From the NCBI RefSeq assembly GCF_014656055.1, contig NZ_BNBR01000002.1:187125-251124 (forward strand): a DNA stretch of 64,000 nucleotides. Reading direction: 5' to 3'. Under the pieces are notes generated by a model. That model did not search any database and was not told where the DNA came from. It worked only from the letters and a program-made list of their open reading frames with translations. This DNA comes from Streptomyces griseosporeus. GTDB taxonomy: Bacteria; Actinomycetota; Actinomycetes; Streptomycetales; Streptomycetaceae. Position 1 is the first letter of the stretch. The number at the start of each line of letters is the position of its first letter. Shown piece after piece: positions 34,928-43,547 of this stretch. The translations under genes and the position numbers were made by a program.

Positions 34928-35286
34928 GGCCGTGCTCCGTCCCGTCTCATCCAGCCCCCATCGCATCGCTGCTTCCACGCTCGCACCGCGGACCGGGCCA
35001 CGCCTGTCGAGCCGGACGTCGGGCCCCTGGGCGGTCAGGGCACCGGACCGCCCCCGGTGCCACTCGGCACCGCGTCACATGACTGACAAGAAGCTGTCAC
35101 AGACGGACCGGAATGCGGGTTCGGCCCGCGCCGGTTCTGACTGACATGACTCCGGGTGCGGCACTCGACGCGGCGGCCTCGCACGCCCCATCGACGACCT
35201 CGCACGCCCCGTCGCCCGGCGGAGCACACCCGTCAGCGCCCCCGCATCCGGTGCCCGCAGGCACCCCCGAACGAGGGAGAATCCCC
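34928..35286. other. 359-bp divergent region between ku and DUF1684 gene
   Basis: No gene is supported. It holds TGACA-AGAAGC-TGTCA at 35084-35099, a GC-rich hairpin GCGGG-TTCGG-CCCGC near 35116-35130, and two near-identical copies of CCTCGCACGCCCC around 35175-35210. Any of these could be regulatory, but none matches an operator I know. The DUF1684 ribosome binding site GAGGGAGA is at the right edge. Confidence 0.4.
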
Positions 35287-36111
35287 ATGACCACCGAGGC
35301 CACCAGCACGGACCTCCACGCCTTCACCGAGTCCTGGCTGGAGTGGTACCGCGGCCAGGAGGCCCGGCTCGCCGCCCCGCACGGGTTCCTGGCGATCACC
35401 GGCCTGCACTGGCTCGACGACCGGCCCCAGCGCTTCCCCGACGCGCCCGGCGCGTGGCGCACCGGCCCGGACGGCGTCGTGGTGGACCTCGACGAGGGCG
35501 AGGAACTGATCGTCGACGGGACGCCGGTACGCGGCGAGCACCGCTTCGGTGTGCTTCCCGAGCGTGGCGGCGTCGACGCCGTCTGGGGGGACGCCGTCAT
35601 CGAGGTCGCCAGGCGCGGTGGGTACGACATCGTGCGCCCCCGGCACCCGGACGCGCCGCTGCGCACGGCCTTCACCGGCACACCGGCCTATGCCCCCGAC
35701 CCGCGCTGGGTCGTGACCGGCCGCTACTTCCCCTTCGACACGCCGCGCCCGACCACGGTGGGGGCCGCGGTCGAGGGGCTTGAGCATGTGTACGACGCTC
35801 CGGGCAGGGTCGAGTTCGAGCTGGAGGGGCAGCGGCTGTCGCTGACCGCGTTTCCCGGCCATGGCCCGGGGCGCCTGCTGGTGCTGTTCACCGACACGAC
35901 GTCCAGGGTCACCACGTACGCCGCCAACCGGTCCCTGGCCCTCGACCCGCCCGCCGCCGACGGCACGGTCGTACTGGACTTCAACCGCGCCGCGAACCTG
36001 CCGTGCGCCTACACGGACCTGGCCACGTGCCCGCTGCCCCCGGCCGAGAACCGGCTGCCGGTGGCGATCGAGGCCGGGCAGAAGATCCCGCGCGAGCGCG
36101 GCGGCTCCTGA
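35287..36111 (+). CDS. DUF1684 domain protein
   Basis: A 274-residue soluble protein with the DUF1684 pattern: RLAAPHGFLAITGLHWLDD at the start, a beta-rich middle (TGRYFPFDTPR, then LEFELEGQRLSLTAF-like strands) and the closing DFNRAANLPCAYTDLATCPLPPAENRLPV, which is the best conserved block in the family. The biochemical role is unknown. The ATG is preceded by GAGGGAGAA. It ends 68 bp before a VOC gene on the same strand, but the latter has its own operator and probable promoter. Confidence 0.82.
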   Translation: MTTEATSTDLHAFTESWLEWYRGQEARLAAPHGFLAITGLHWLDDRPQRFPDAPGAWRTGPDGVVVDLDEGEELIVDGTPVRGEHRFGVLPERGGVDAVWGDAVIEVARRGGYDIVRPRHPDAPLRTAFTGTPAYAPDPRWVVTGRYFPFDTPRPTTVGAAVEGLEHVYDAPGRVEFELEGQRLSLTAFPGHGPGRLLVLFTDTTSRVTTYAANRSLALDPPAADGTVVLDFNRAANLPCAYTDLATCPLPPAENRLPVAIEAGQKIPRERGGS

Positions 36112-36153
36112 GCCGGAGGCGCCCGACCCGATCGCCTTTACCCGAGGGGAGGC

Positions 36154-36169
36154 TAGTCAAGTTTGACTA
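36154..36169. promoter_or_regulatory. TAGTCAA-GT-TTGACTA palindrome at the VOC gene promoter
   Basis: A perfect 7-bp inverted repeat with a 2-bp centre, ending 10 bases before ATG 36180. Its right end runs into TACACT (36168-36173), a -10-like hexamer six bases before the ATG, so the mRNA may be leaderless and the palindrome would block RNA polymerase. No regulator gene lies directly beside it. Confidence 0.65.
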
Positions 36170-36179
36170 CACTGTCGGC

Positions 36180-36881
36180 ATGAGGGAAACGACCATCCCG
36201 ATCCTGCCGTGCAGGACCATCCAGCCCGTTCTCGACTTCTACACCGCCCTCGGCTTCGCGGTGACCTTCCAGCAGAAGAGCCCGAACCCGTACGCGGTCG
36301 TGGAGCTCCGCGGTATCCAGCTTCACTTCTTCGCGATGAAGCACTACGAGCCGGCCGAGTCGTACAGCACCTGCTACATACGCACCGACGACGTGGACGG
36401 CCTGTACGAGGCCTTCCGCACCGGCCTCAAGGCGGCGTACGGGAGGATCCCGACCCGAGGGCTGCCGCGCATCGGAGCGCTGAAGGACACGTCGTACGGC
36501 ATGCGGCAGTTCCTCTTGACCGATCCGGGCGGCAACTGCCTGCGCATCGGGCAGCAGACGAGCCAGGACCAGCGCCACCGCCCCGCACCCACGGAACCCT
36601 TTGCCCGCGCCCTCCATCACGCCTCCCTGTTCGCGGACTCCAAGGAGGACCCCGCCGGCGCCGCGAAGATCATCGACCGGGTACTGCGCTTGGAGGACGG
36701 GCAGCCCACGCCCGTTCAGTTGCTTCGGCTCCTGGTGCTGCGCGCGGATGTCGCCGCGCGCCTCGGTGACGAGGCCACCGCGAGGACCGCGCTCACCCGG
36801 GCTGCCGCTGTCCAACTCACCGAGCAGGAGCGGAGGTCGGTCAGTGACGACCTACGGCGCCTCGAAGAGCTGAGCACCTGA
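36180..36881 (+). CDS. VOC/bleomycin-resistance-like protein with helical C-terminal domain
   Basis: A 233-residue protein. Residues 1-125 form a glyoxalase/bleomycin-resistance (VOC) fold with paired beta-alpha-beta units (IPILPCRTIQPVLDFYTALGF and QFLLTDPGGNCLRIGQQ). Residues about 140-233 are a separate helical domain (DPAGAAKIIDRVLRLED onward) of TPR-like character. VOC proteins without all metal ligands often bind and sequester drugs. The ATG has no ribosome binding site and follows a -10-like hexamer. The operator palindrome directly upstream indicates inducible control. Confidence 0.78.
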   Translation: MRETTIPILPCRTIQPVLDFYTALGFAVTFQQKSPNPYAVVELRGIQLHFFAMKHYEPAESYSTCYIRTDDVDGLYEAFRTGLKAAYGRIPTRGLPRIGALKDTSYGMRQFLLTDPGGNCLRIGQQTSQDQRHRPAPTEPFARALHHASLFADSKEDPAGAAKIIDRVLRLEDGQPTPVQLLRLLVLRADVAARLGDEATARTALTRAAAVQLTEQERRSVSDDLRRLEELST

Positions 36882-36898
36882 GGCGGCTTCAAGAGCCC

Positions 36899-36925
36899 AC
36901 GCCGCGCTCCGTGGGGGCGCGGCGT
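36899..36925. terminator. Bidirectional terminator between convergent genes
   Basis: ACGCCGCGC (36899-36907) pairs with GCGCGGCGT (36917-36925) across a 9-nt loop, in the 74-bp gap between the VOC and DUF4328 stops. Confidence 0.7.
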
Positions 36926-36955
36926 CCTCGGCCGCCGCTTCCGCGCCGTGCGGGT

Positions 36956-37555
36956 TCAGGTCATGTTGAAGTACGGCAGCGGGCCCGCCGGCTGGCCGGC
37001 GGTCACGCGGCGGATGACCGCGATCGCCAGGACCGACGAGGCGACGCCGATGCCGTGGTCGACCGGGTTGTGGTAGTCGGTCTGGTGAAGGAGCAGGAGG
37101 TGGACGGCGACCGAGAGGGGGCCGTCGCAGAGCCACACGAACCACCAGGCGTTGATCAGCCAGACGTCCACGGGCGGTCCGCCGGCCCTGCGGATGTCGA
37201 GCGTGATGCGCCGGGGCAGCCACCACATCGCGAGCGGAATGGCCCACGCTCCGACGGCGAAGCCCGGAGCGTACTTGTGGGTCCCCGGTGCGAGCACCTC
37301 GGCGTTGCAGCGGCAGCGGTGGAACCAGACCAGGAACGAGATCCAGCAGGCGATCTGCAGGAGCCCGAGCAGGGGGAGTCCGTCGTCACCGACCCACGGC
37401 GAGTCGGATCCGCCGGAGACGATGATGCCGATGTCCGCCAGGGCCGATGTGGCGATCAGGCTCTGGGCGACGACAGCCGGCCCGGCCGGATTGCGGAACC
37501 GGTAGCGGGGCCCCCGTACGGCGGCCGGCCCGACGAGCATGTTGTAACGGTCCAT
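36956..37555 (-). CDS. DUF4328 membrane protein
   Basis: A 199-residue membrane protein with about five hydrophobic segments. The DUF4328 signatures are visible as LQIACWISFLVWFHRCRCNAE, with the R-x-N region, and GAWAIPLAMWWLPRRI in the middle. The C-terminal VDHGIGVASSVLAIAVIRRV closes the domain. The function is unknown; paralogues are frequent in Streptomyces. GGGGGAACGTCC precedes the ATG. It is divergent from the patatin-like gene. Confidence 0.78.
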   Translation of the reverse strand: MDRYNMLVGPAAVRGPRYRFRNPAGPAVVAQSLIATSALADIGIIVSGGSDSPWVGDDGLPLLGLLQIACWISFLVWFHRCRCNAEVLAPGTHKYAPGFAVGAWAIPLAMWWLPRRITLDIRRAGGPPVDVWLINAWWFVWLCDGPLSVAVHLLLLHQTDYHNPVDHGIGVASSVLAIAVIRRVTAGQPAGPLPYFNMT

Positions 37556-37813
37556 GGACGTTCCCCCGAAGTTGTCGCCGGCACCCCACCCGTGCGCGGC
37601 CCGGCGATGATCATCGGCATCGTAGGTGCGCCTCGGCGCAGGTGTCCACGGGGTGGGCGGGACATCGTCCGGGCCGTCGCAGCGGCGTCAACCGGGGAGG
37701 GGTGAGGGCGACTTGATCCGGTCCGGCGCGGCGCCGGGAACATGCGCGGGTGTCGTCTTGCTTCTCCCTGAAGTGCCCGGTCACGGGCGGGAGTTGAGTG
37801 ACGGAGGACTCGT

Positions 37814-38692
37814 ATGGCGCAGGAATCGACCACTGTGGTGCTCGGCGGGGGCGGACTCGCCGGCATCGGATGGACCGTCGGGGCGCTCACCGCGCTGGAG
37901 GAGGCCGGGGTCCTGCGGCTGTCCGCGGCCGCGCACGTCGTGGGGACGTCGGCCGGCTCGGCGGTGGGGGCGATGGTGCTCCAGGCGGGCTCGGCGGCCG
38001 CGGTGTACGACCGGATGGTGCGCAAGTCGCTGCGCAACGAGGAGCTGACGCCGGCGGTGGCCCTCGCGGAGCTGATGCCCGAGATGCTGGCCGTGTACGG
38101 GAGTGAGCAGTCCGTCGCGGAGAAGGCGGAGCGGTTCGCCCGGTTGTCGCGGGAGCGCTCCGGGGTCGATCCGGCCCTGCGACGGGCCGCGGTCGCCGGC
38201 CGGCTGGCCGGTGACGTCTGGCCGGACGGCCGTCTGTCGGTGACCGCCGTCCGCGTGGACGGCGAACGCACCGTGTTCACGCGGGAGTCGGGCGTCGGGC
38301 TCGTCGACGCGGTGACCGCGAGCTGTGCCGTGCCCGGGATATGGCCGACGGTCCGGATCGACGGCGTCGAGTACCTCGACGGCGGTACGTTCTCCCTCAC
38401 CAACGCCGACCTCGCCGCCGACGCCGACCGGGTGCTGGTGCTGCGGCCCATGGCGGAACTCGCGGGCGAGGCGCCCGAGGAGCAGCGGGCGGTGCTGGAG
38501 CGGGCTGTGGTGGTCGAGCCGTCCGAGCGGGCCCTGGCCGGTTTCGGCTCGGATCCGTTCGACCCGGATGTGCGGGGCGTGGCGGCCGTTCTCGGATACG
38601 AGGACGGCCTCTGCGCGGTGGAGCGGGTGCGGGAGGCACTTGCCGGGGTCGCTGCTCCCGGCGCGTCGCGGGCGGTTTTCGCCGAAGGGTGA
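37814..38692 (+). CDS. Patatin-like phospholipase
   Basis: A 292-residue Ser-Asp dyad hydrolase. GGGGLAGIGW (residues 11-20) forms the oxyanion hole, Ser46 in GTSAGS is the nucleophile and Asp189 in DGG completes the dyad. It would cleave acyl chains from phospholipids or related esters. No signal peptide is present, so it is cytoplasmic or membrane-peripheral. The upstream sequence GGAGGACTCGT gives the ribosome binding site. It is convergent with the MFS exporter across a 284-bp gap where I see only GC-rich repeats. Confidence 0.87.
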   Translation: MAQESTTVVLGGGGLAGIGWTVGALTALEEAGVLRLSAAAHVVGTSAGSAVGAMVLQAGSAAAVYDRMVRKSLRNEELTPAVALAELMPEMLAVYGSEQSVAEKAERFARLSRERSGVDPALRRAAVAGRLAGDVWPDGRLSVTAVRVDGERTVFTRESGVGLVDAVTASCAVPGIWPTVRIDGVEYLDGGTFSLTNADLAADADRVLVLRPMAELAGEAPEEQRAVLERAVVVEPSERALAGFGSDPFDPDVRGVAAVLGYEDGLCAVERVREALAGVAAPGASRAVFAEG

Positions 38693-38976
38693 CGCGGCCG
38701 ACGCGGCTCCCGGCCGCCCTCGGGTGCCGCCTGGGGGCGGCGGTCGCCGTCAGGGAGAGGTGACGGCATCAGCCGGTTCCGGAATGCCGAAGGCCCAGAG
38801 CGGCAGGGCGACCCGACCAGGCCGGATCCGCGCGGTGTTCGGCGCAACCTCATCACCCCCCTGCCCGCCGAATCTTTCCAGCCGCGCCATCGTGCGGCAG
38901 AGAGCGGGTCCGCAGAGTCCCCCGCGTACTGGTCAGCGGACGCGCCGTGCCCCCCGGTCAAGGCCTGGCGTCGCAG

Positions 38977-40446
38977 TCAACTGCTCTTCGCAGGTGTGTC
39001 GTTCGAGTTTGTGACCGGACTCGCACCGGCGGAGTGGTGCCGCGCCGCAGGCTCTTCCGCCGGCTTGGACCTACCGAGCCACACGCCGGTGAGTACGGCC
39101 GTGGCCAAGGTGAGGGCGCCGGCGACGACGAACGCGCTGTGCAGGCCCGACTCGAAGGACGCGCCGTCGGCCTGCCGGGCGCGGACGACGGCTCCGAGGA
39201 CCGCCACGCCGAGCACCGCGCCGATCTGCCGTGTGGTGCTGCTGATACCTGAGGCCAGGCCGCCTTCCTGCGGGGCGACCGCCTGGATGGCGGCTCCTGT
39301 CAGGGGGGACATGGTCAGGGCGAAGCCGATGCCCACGACCGCCAGGCGCCACCACACGTTCCCGTAGCCGGTGTCGGCGTCCACCGTGCCGAGCGCCAGC
39401 AGCCCGGGGCCGGCCACGGCCAGGCCGACGGTGACGACGGCCCGGAACCCGTACCGGGCGGCGAGCCTGCCCGCGTACGGGCTGACGATCACCATGGCCA
39501 GCGTGGTCGGCAGGGTCTGCAGGCCGGCGCGCAGGATCGAGCTGCCCTGGACGTACACGAAGAACTGGGAGAAGAAAAACGACGAGCCCATGAGCGCGAA
39601 CCCCACCACGACCATGGCGGTGTTGGACACGGTGAACAGGCGTTGCCGGAACAGCCGCAGCGGCAGCATCGGAGCACGCCGACGCGCTTCCACGGCGACG
39701 AAGGCGGCGAGGAGGATCACCGCGGCGGTGGAGCTCGCGAGGACCGCGGGCGACGTCCAGCCGCGGGCACCGCCCTCGATCAGCGAGTAGGTCAGCGCCC
39801 CCACCCCCACGACGGACAGCGCCGTGCCCGGGACGTCGATCGCGGGGGCGGTCGGATTGCGGGTCTCTTGGAGCGTGCGCAGACCGGCCAGCAGAAGGAC
39901 CACGCCGATGGGCAGGTTGACCAGGAAGATGGCCGGCCAGCCGAAGGCCTCCGTCAGCACGCCACCGGCCACGGGGCCCGCGGCCAGACCGATTCCGCTG
40001 AAGCCGGCCCACAACCCGATCGCCCTGATCCGTTCCCGCGGCACGGGATGGGCGGCGACGAGCAGGGCCAGTGAGGCGGGGCTCAGCGCGGCGGCGCCGA
40101 TGCCCTGCAGCACCCGGCCGGCGATCAACCAGCCGGTCGAGGGCGCGAGGCTGCACGCCAAGGACGCGGCGGTGAACACCGCCACGCCGGTCAGGTACAC
40201 CCGCTTGCGGCCGAACCGGTCGGCGAAGACGCCGCCGGCCAGCAGCAGCATGGCGACCAGCAGGACGTACGCGTCGACGATCCATTGCAGACCGGTCAGC
40301 TGGGTGTGCAGCCGGTGCTGCATGTCGGGCAGCGCCGCACCGACGATCGTGTTGTCGAGAAGCACCATGAACTGGCCCAGGCAGGTCACCGTGAGCAACA
40401 CGGCCCGGTCTCCGCGACTGCCTTCGGCCGCAGGCGATACCGCCAT
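38977..40446 (-). CDS. MFS multidrug exporter, DHA2 type
   Basis: A transporter of 489 residues with about 14 membrane segments. It opens LLTVTCLGQFMVLLDNTIVGAALPDMQ (motif D1-like), with motif A as DRFGRKRVYL (about 77-86) and motif C around FSGIGLAAGPVAGGVLTE (about 147-164). This group exports antibiotics, dyes and quaternary compounds by proton antiport. CGAGGAAGAGG precedes the ATG. It is divergent from a TetR gene, with two matching inverted repeats in the gap, so it is very probably TetR-repressed and drug-inducible. Confidence 0.9.
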   Translation of the reverse strand: MAVSPAAEGSRGDRAVLLTVTCLGQFMVLLDNTIVGAALPDMQHRLHTQLTGLQWIVDAYVLLVAMLLLAGGVFADRFGRKRVYLTGVAVFTAASLACSLAPSTGWLIAGRVLQGIGAAALSPASLALLVAAHPVPRERIRAIGLWAGFSGIGLAAGPVAGGVLTEAFGWPAIFLVNLPIGVVLLLAGLRTLQETRNPTAPAIDVPGTALSVVGVGALTYSLIEGGARGWTSPAVLASSTAAVILLAAFVAVEARRRAPMLPLRLFRQRLFTVSNTAMVVVGFALMGSSFFFSQFFVYVQGSSILRAGLQTLPTTLAMVIVSPYAGRLAARYGFRAVVTVGLAVAGPGLLALGTVDADTGYGNVWWRLAVVGIGFALTMSPLTGAAIQAVAPQEGGLASGISSTTRQIGAVLGVAVLGAVVRARQADGASFESGLHSAFVVAGALTLATAVLTGVWLGRSKPAEEPAARHHSAGASPVTNSNDTPAKSS

Positions 40447-40510
40447 CGGGATTCCTCTTCCTCGTCGGTTGCGGCTGTCCGGGCCGACACGTTCGGCCCA
40501 CCGGACGCCC

Positions 40511-40581
40511 TAATGCAGTCAGCGACTGCGTTAGGCGACTGTAGGGACGGTCGCTCACAAACGCAAGCGTCGACTGCGTTA
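40511..40581. promoter_or_regulatory. Twin TetR operators between MFS and tetR
   Basis: Site 1 (40511-40533) is TAATGCAGTC-AGC-GACTGCGTTA, a 23-bp inverted repeat with one mismatch. Site 2 (40560-40581) has AACGCA...TGCGTT with the same 9-bp spacing and repeats the half-site GACTGCGTTA. Site 2 ends at a TAAGGT -10-like hexamer, six bases before the tetR ATG. Each site would cover one of the two divergent promoters. Confidence 0.75.
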
Positions 40582-40591
40582 AGGTGGGGGC

Positions 40592-41191
40592 ATGGACGAG
40601 CGACAGCCGGCTCGGCGGCCCGGCGGGCGCAGCGCCCGCGTCCGCGCGGAGGTGCACCAGGCCGTCACCGAGTTGATCAACGAGCGCGGCTACGGCAACT
40701 TCACCGTCGGCGACGTAGCGGCCCGCGCGGGCGTGGCCGACAGCAGCATCTACCGGCGGTGGGGCAACCTGGCCACCCTGCTCACCGACGTGGCGCTCAC
40801 CCGTCTCGACGCGCGGTCGCCGATGCCCGACACCGGGAGCCTGGCCGGCGACCTGCGCACCTACGCGGCCCAGGTGGCCCGTGAGATCACCGGACCCGAC
40901 GGCCTGGCCCTGCTGCGACTCGCCGTCGCCCTGTCGCACAACGGCCGGCAGGGCGTGAAGGCGGGCGAGGACCTCCTCGCCGAACGCACCCGGCAGCTGC
41001 AGTCCATGCTCGACCGCTCCCGTGCCCGCGGCGAACACGCGCCCGACGCGTTCGACGTGCTGGACCATGTGCTGGCCCCGATGTACGTCCGCGTCCTGCT
41101 CGGCATCGGCCCGCTCACCCCCGAGTACGTCGACGGGCTGGTCGACCGCCTGCTGTCGCCCCGGCCCGAGCAACGGGACGAGGGGCGTTGA
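40592..41191 (+). CDS. TetR-family repressor of the adjacent MFS pump
   Basis: A 199-residue regulator with an N-terminal helix-turn-helix in GYGNFTVGDVAARAGVADSS followed by IYRRWGNLATLL (about residues 30-66), and a helical ligand-binding domain of TetR_C type. The ATG lacks a ribosome binding site and lies six bases after TAAGGT, so translation may be leaderless. The divergent exporter and the paired palindromes make autorepression plus pump repression the natural reading. The ligand is unknown. Confidence 0.87.
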   Translation: MDERQPARRPGGRSARVRAEVHQAVTELINERGYGNFTVGDVAARAGVADSSIYRRWGNLATLLTDVALTRLDARSPMPDTGSLAGDLRTYAAQVAREITGPDGLALLRLAVALSHNGRQGVKAGEDLLAERTRQLQSMLDRSRARGEHAPDAFDVLDHVLAPMYVRVLLGIGPLTPEYVDGLVDRLLSPRPEQRDEGR

Positions 41192-41234
41192 CCTCTCGAT
41201 CGCCTGGTCGGCGTAGCCCTGCCGTTGTGTCACG

Positions 41235-41259
41235 CGTCACATCCGAGCCGTGTCACGTC
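41235..41259 (+). promoter_or_regulatory. Candidate ECF41-type promoter for the flavoprotein-sigJ pair
   Basis: CGTCACA (41235-41241), 14 bp, then CGTC (41256-41259). ECF41 sigma factors recognise a TGTCACA-type -35 and a CGTC -10 and often control their own locus. Two further TGTCAC copies lie at about 41228 and 41251. The spacing is a little short, so the exact -35 is uncertain. Confidence 0.45.
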
Positions 41260-41316
41260 CGGGCCGCTTGCTCCCATCTGGTGGGCGTCAGCAAGCGAGC
41301 TGAGGAGGACGGAACG

Positions 41317-42522
41317 ATGGGCACACGACTGCAGACCGGCACGGCAGCCACGCACCACGTGGTGATCCTGGGGGCGGGATACGCGGGCATGGCGGCGGCC
41401 GTCCAGCTCGCGGCCCGGGTCAAGCAGCGCGACGACGTGCGGGTGACCCTGGTGAACGCTCAGGAGCGGTTCACCGAGCGCATGCGGCTGCACATGACGG
41501 CGACCGGGCAGCAGCTCGCCGAGCTGAGCATCCCTCAGCTGCTGGAGGGCACGGGCGCGCGGTTCGTACGCGGCTGGGTGACCGCCGTGGACCCGGACGC
41601 GAAGACCGTACGGATCGACGACGACCGGGTGCTGTCCTACGGCACGCTGGTGTACGGCCTGGGCGGCGTCGCCGACACAGCGGCGGTGCCGGGCGCCGAG
41701 GACCACGCGTACACGCTGAGCAGCGCCCAGGACGCCGAGCTGCTGGCCGACCGGCTGGCACGGCTCACCGAGGGCACGGTGGTGGTCGCGGGCAGCGGGC
41801 TGACCGGCGTCGAGTCGGCCGCCGAGATCGCCGAGCGGCACCCCCGGCTGGACGTCGTACTGCTGGGCAGGCAGGAGCCCGGCGCGGCCATGACGGCCAA
41901 GGCCGGGAAGCATGTGCGGGCCGCGCTCGACCGGCTGGGTGTGCGGGTGCGCGCGGGCGTCGAGGTGGTGAAGGTGCTGCCCGGCGCCGTCGAACTGGCG
42001 GGCGGGGAGACCCTTGCGGCCGACGCGGTGCTGTGGACGAGCGGCACACGCACGTCGCCGCTGGCAGCCGCCGCCGGGCTGGCCGTCGACGGGTACGGAC
42101 GCATCGTCACCGACCCCGCGCTGCGCTCGGTGTCCCACCCCGACGTGTACGCGATCGGCGACGCGGCCGCGATCCGGCAGGGTTACGGCGTCATGCACGG
42201 CACCTGCCAGGGCGGCATGCCGACCGGGGTGCACGCCGCGCTGTCGATCCACCGGGCCCTCGACGGCAAGCAGCCCAAGGCGTTCCGCTTCGGCTACTAC
42301 CACACACCCGTGAGCCTGGGCCGGGGCGACGCCGTCGTGCAGTTCACACGGCCCGACGACAGCCCTCGCCGGATCTGCCTGACGGGCCGCCTGGCCGTCC
42401 GGTACAAGGAGACGGTGACCGGCTCGCCCTGGCCGACGTACGGCCGTATGAAGAAGATGCCCGCCTCGGGCGCGATCTGGCCCCGCGGGGGCCGCTTCAG
42501 CCGGGTCCGGGAAGTCCGGTGA
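41317..42522 (+). CDS. NAD(P)/FAD-dependent oxidoreductase (NDH-2-like)
   Basis: A 401-residue two-dinucleotide-binding-domain flavoprotein. FAD binding is shown by VVILGAGYAGMAAAVQL (residues 15-31) and VYAIGDAAA near 285; the NAD(P) Rossmann motif is VVVAGSGLTGVESAAEIAE near 150-168. No redox-active CxxC is seen, so it is closer to type II NADH dehydrogenases than to disulfide reductases. GAGGAGGACGGAAC precedes the ATG. Its stop overlaps the start of the sigma-factor gene (GTGA), so the two are translationally coupled, the arrangement seen for ECF41 sigma factors and their oxidoreductase partners. Confidence 0.87.
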   Translation: MGTRLQTGTAATHHVVILGAGYAGMAAAVQLAARVKQRDDVRVTLVNAQERFTERMRLHMTATGQQLAELSIPQLLEGTGARFVRGWVTAVDPDAKTVRIDDDRVLSYGTLVYGLGGVADTAAVPGAEDHAYTLSSAQDAELLADRLARLTEGTVVVAGSGLTGVESAAEIAERHPRLDVVLLGRQEPGAAMTAKAGKHVRAALDRLGVRVRAGVEVVKVLPGAVELAGGETLAADAVLWTSGTRTSPLAAAAGLAVDGYGRIVTDPALRSVSHPDVYAIGDAAAIRQGYGVMHGTCQGGMPTGVHAALSIHRALDGKQPKAFRFGYYHTPVSLGRGDAVVQFTRPDDSPRRICLTGRLAVRYKETVTGSPWPTYGRMKKMPASGAIWPRGGRFSRVREVR

Positions 42523-43439
42523 GCGCCCCGTCCGCCGACCCCGGTCAGCAGGTCTTCCACGAGCACCGGCGGCTGCTGTTCTCCGTGGCCTACCGCCTCC
42601 TGGGCAGCGCCGCCGACGCCGAGGACGCGGTCCAGGACGCCTGGCTCAAATGGTCCGCCTCCGACCGCTCGCAGGTGGCCGATCCCAAGGCGTACCTGAC
42701 GCGCATCGTCTCCAACCTGGCGCTGGAGCGGCTGCGCTCCACCCGCCACAAACGCGAGACCTACGTCGGGCCGTGGCTGCCGGAGCCCATCCTCACCGGC
42801 GGGGACGCCTCCGAGGCCGTCACGGACGCCGAGTCGGTGTCCATGGCCATGCTGGTCGTGCTGGAGACCCTCAGCCCGCTGGAGCGCGCGGTGTTCGTGC
42901 TGAGGGAGGTCTTCGACTTCAGCCACGCCGAGATCGCCGAGGCGGTGGAACGCTCCGAAGCCGCGGTACGGCAGGCCGCGCACCGGGCGCGCGAGCACGT
43001 GCAGGCCCGACGGCCGCGCTTCACCGTCGACCGGTCACAGCAACGGCGGGCCACCGAACGGTTCTTCACCGCCGCGACCGGCGGAGACGTCAACGCCCTG
43101 ATGGAACTCCTCTCCCCCGACGTCACCCTGTGGACCGACGGCGGCGGCAAGGTCCGCCAGGCCCTGCGCCCGGTGGTCGGCGCCGCCACGGTGGCCCAGT
43201 GGTTCGCGGCCATCGGCACCGTCACCTACCAGGGCGTCCGGCCCACGGACATGAAGGCCGAACTCGCCGAGATCAACGGCGGCCCGAGCATCGTGTTCAG
43301 CGCCCCCGGCCGCGTCATCGCCACCCTCACCTTCGACTTCGACACCGCCGGCCGCATCACCACCATCCACAACGTGGCCAACCCGGACAAACTCCGGGCC
43401 GTGGCCGAGGGGAACACCCACGACATCGCAACACGGTAG
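42519..43439 (+). CDS. sigJ: ECF41-type RNA polymerase sigma factor (SigJ-like)
   Basis: A 306-residue ECF sigma factor. Region 2 is HRRLLFSVAYRLLGSAADAEDAVQDAWLKW-like (about 15-45), region 4 is LSPLERAVFVLREVFDFSHAEIAEAVERSEAAVRQ (about 108-142), and residues about 185-300 form the SnoaL-like C-terminal domain of ECF41, which in studied members acts as an internal regulator in place of an anti-sigma factor. The GTG start overlaps the preceding stop by 4 bp. With the flavoprotein it forms a redox/sigma pair that probably autoregulates from the promoter near 41.2 kb. Confidence 0.9.
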   Translation: MSAPSADPGQQVFHEHRRLLFSVAYRLLGSAADAEDAVQDAWLKWSASDRSQVADPKAYLTRIVSNLALERLRSTRHKRETYVGPWLPEPILTGGDASEAVTDAESVSMAMLVVLETLSPLERAVFVLREVFDFSHAEIAEAVERSEAAVRQAAHRAREHVQARRPRFTVDRSQQRRATERFFTAATGGDVNALMELLSPDVTLWTDGGGKVRQALRPVVGAATVAQWFAAIGTVTYQGVRPTDMKAELAEINGGPSIVFSAPGRVIATLTFDFDTAGRITTIHNVANPDKLRAVAEGNTHDIATR

Positions 43440-43547
43440 GAGCCCGGACCGGTATGTGTCGGCGCGGCGGCGCCGAGATCACGGCGAGGGCGGTCGGAGA
43501 GTCAACGAGCCTTGATCGCTGCCCAGTCTGCTGATTGGCTGGGCGGC

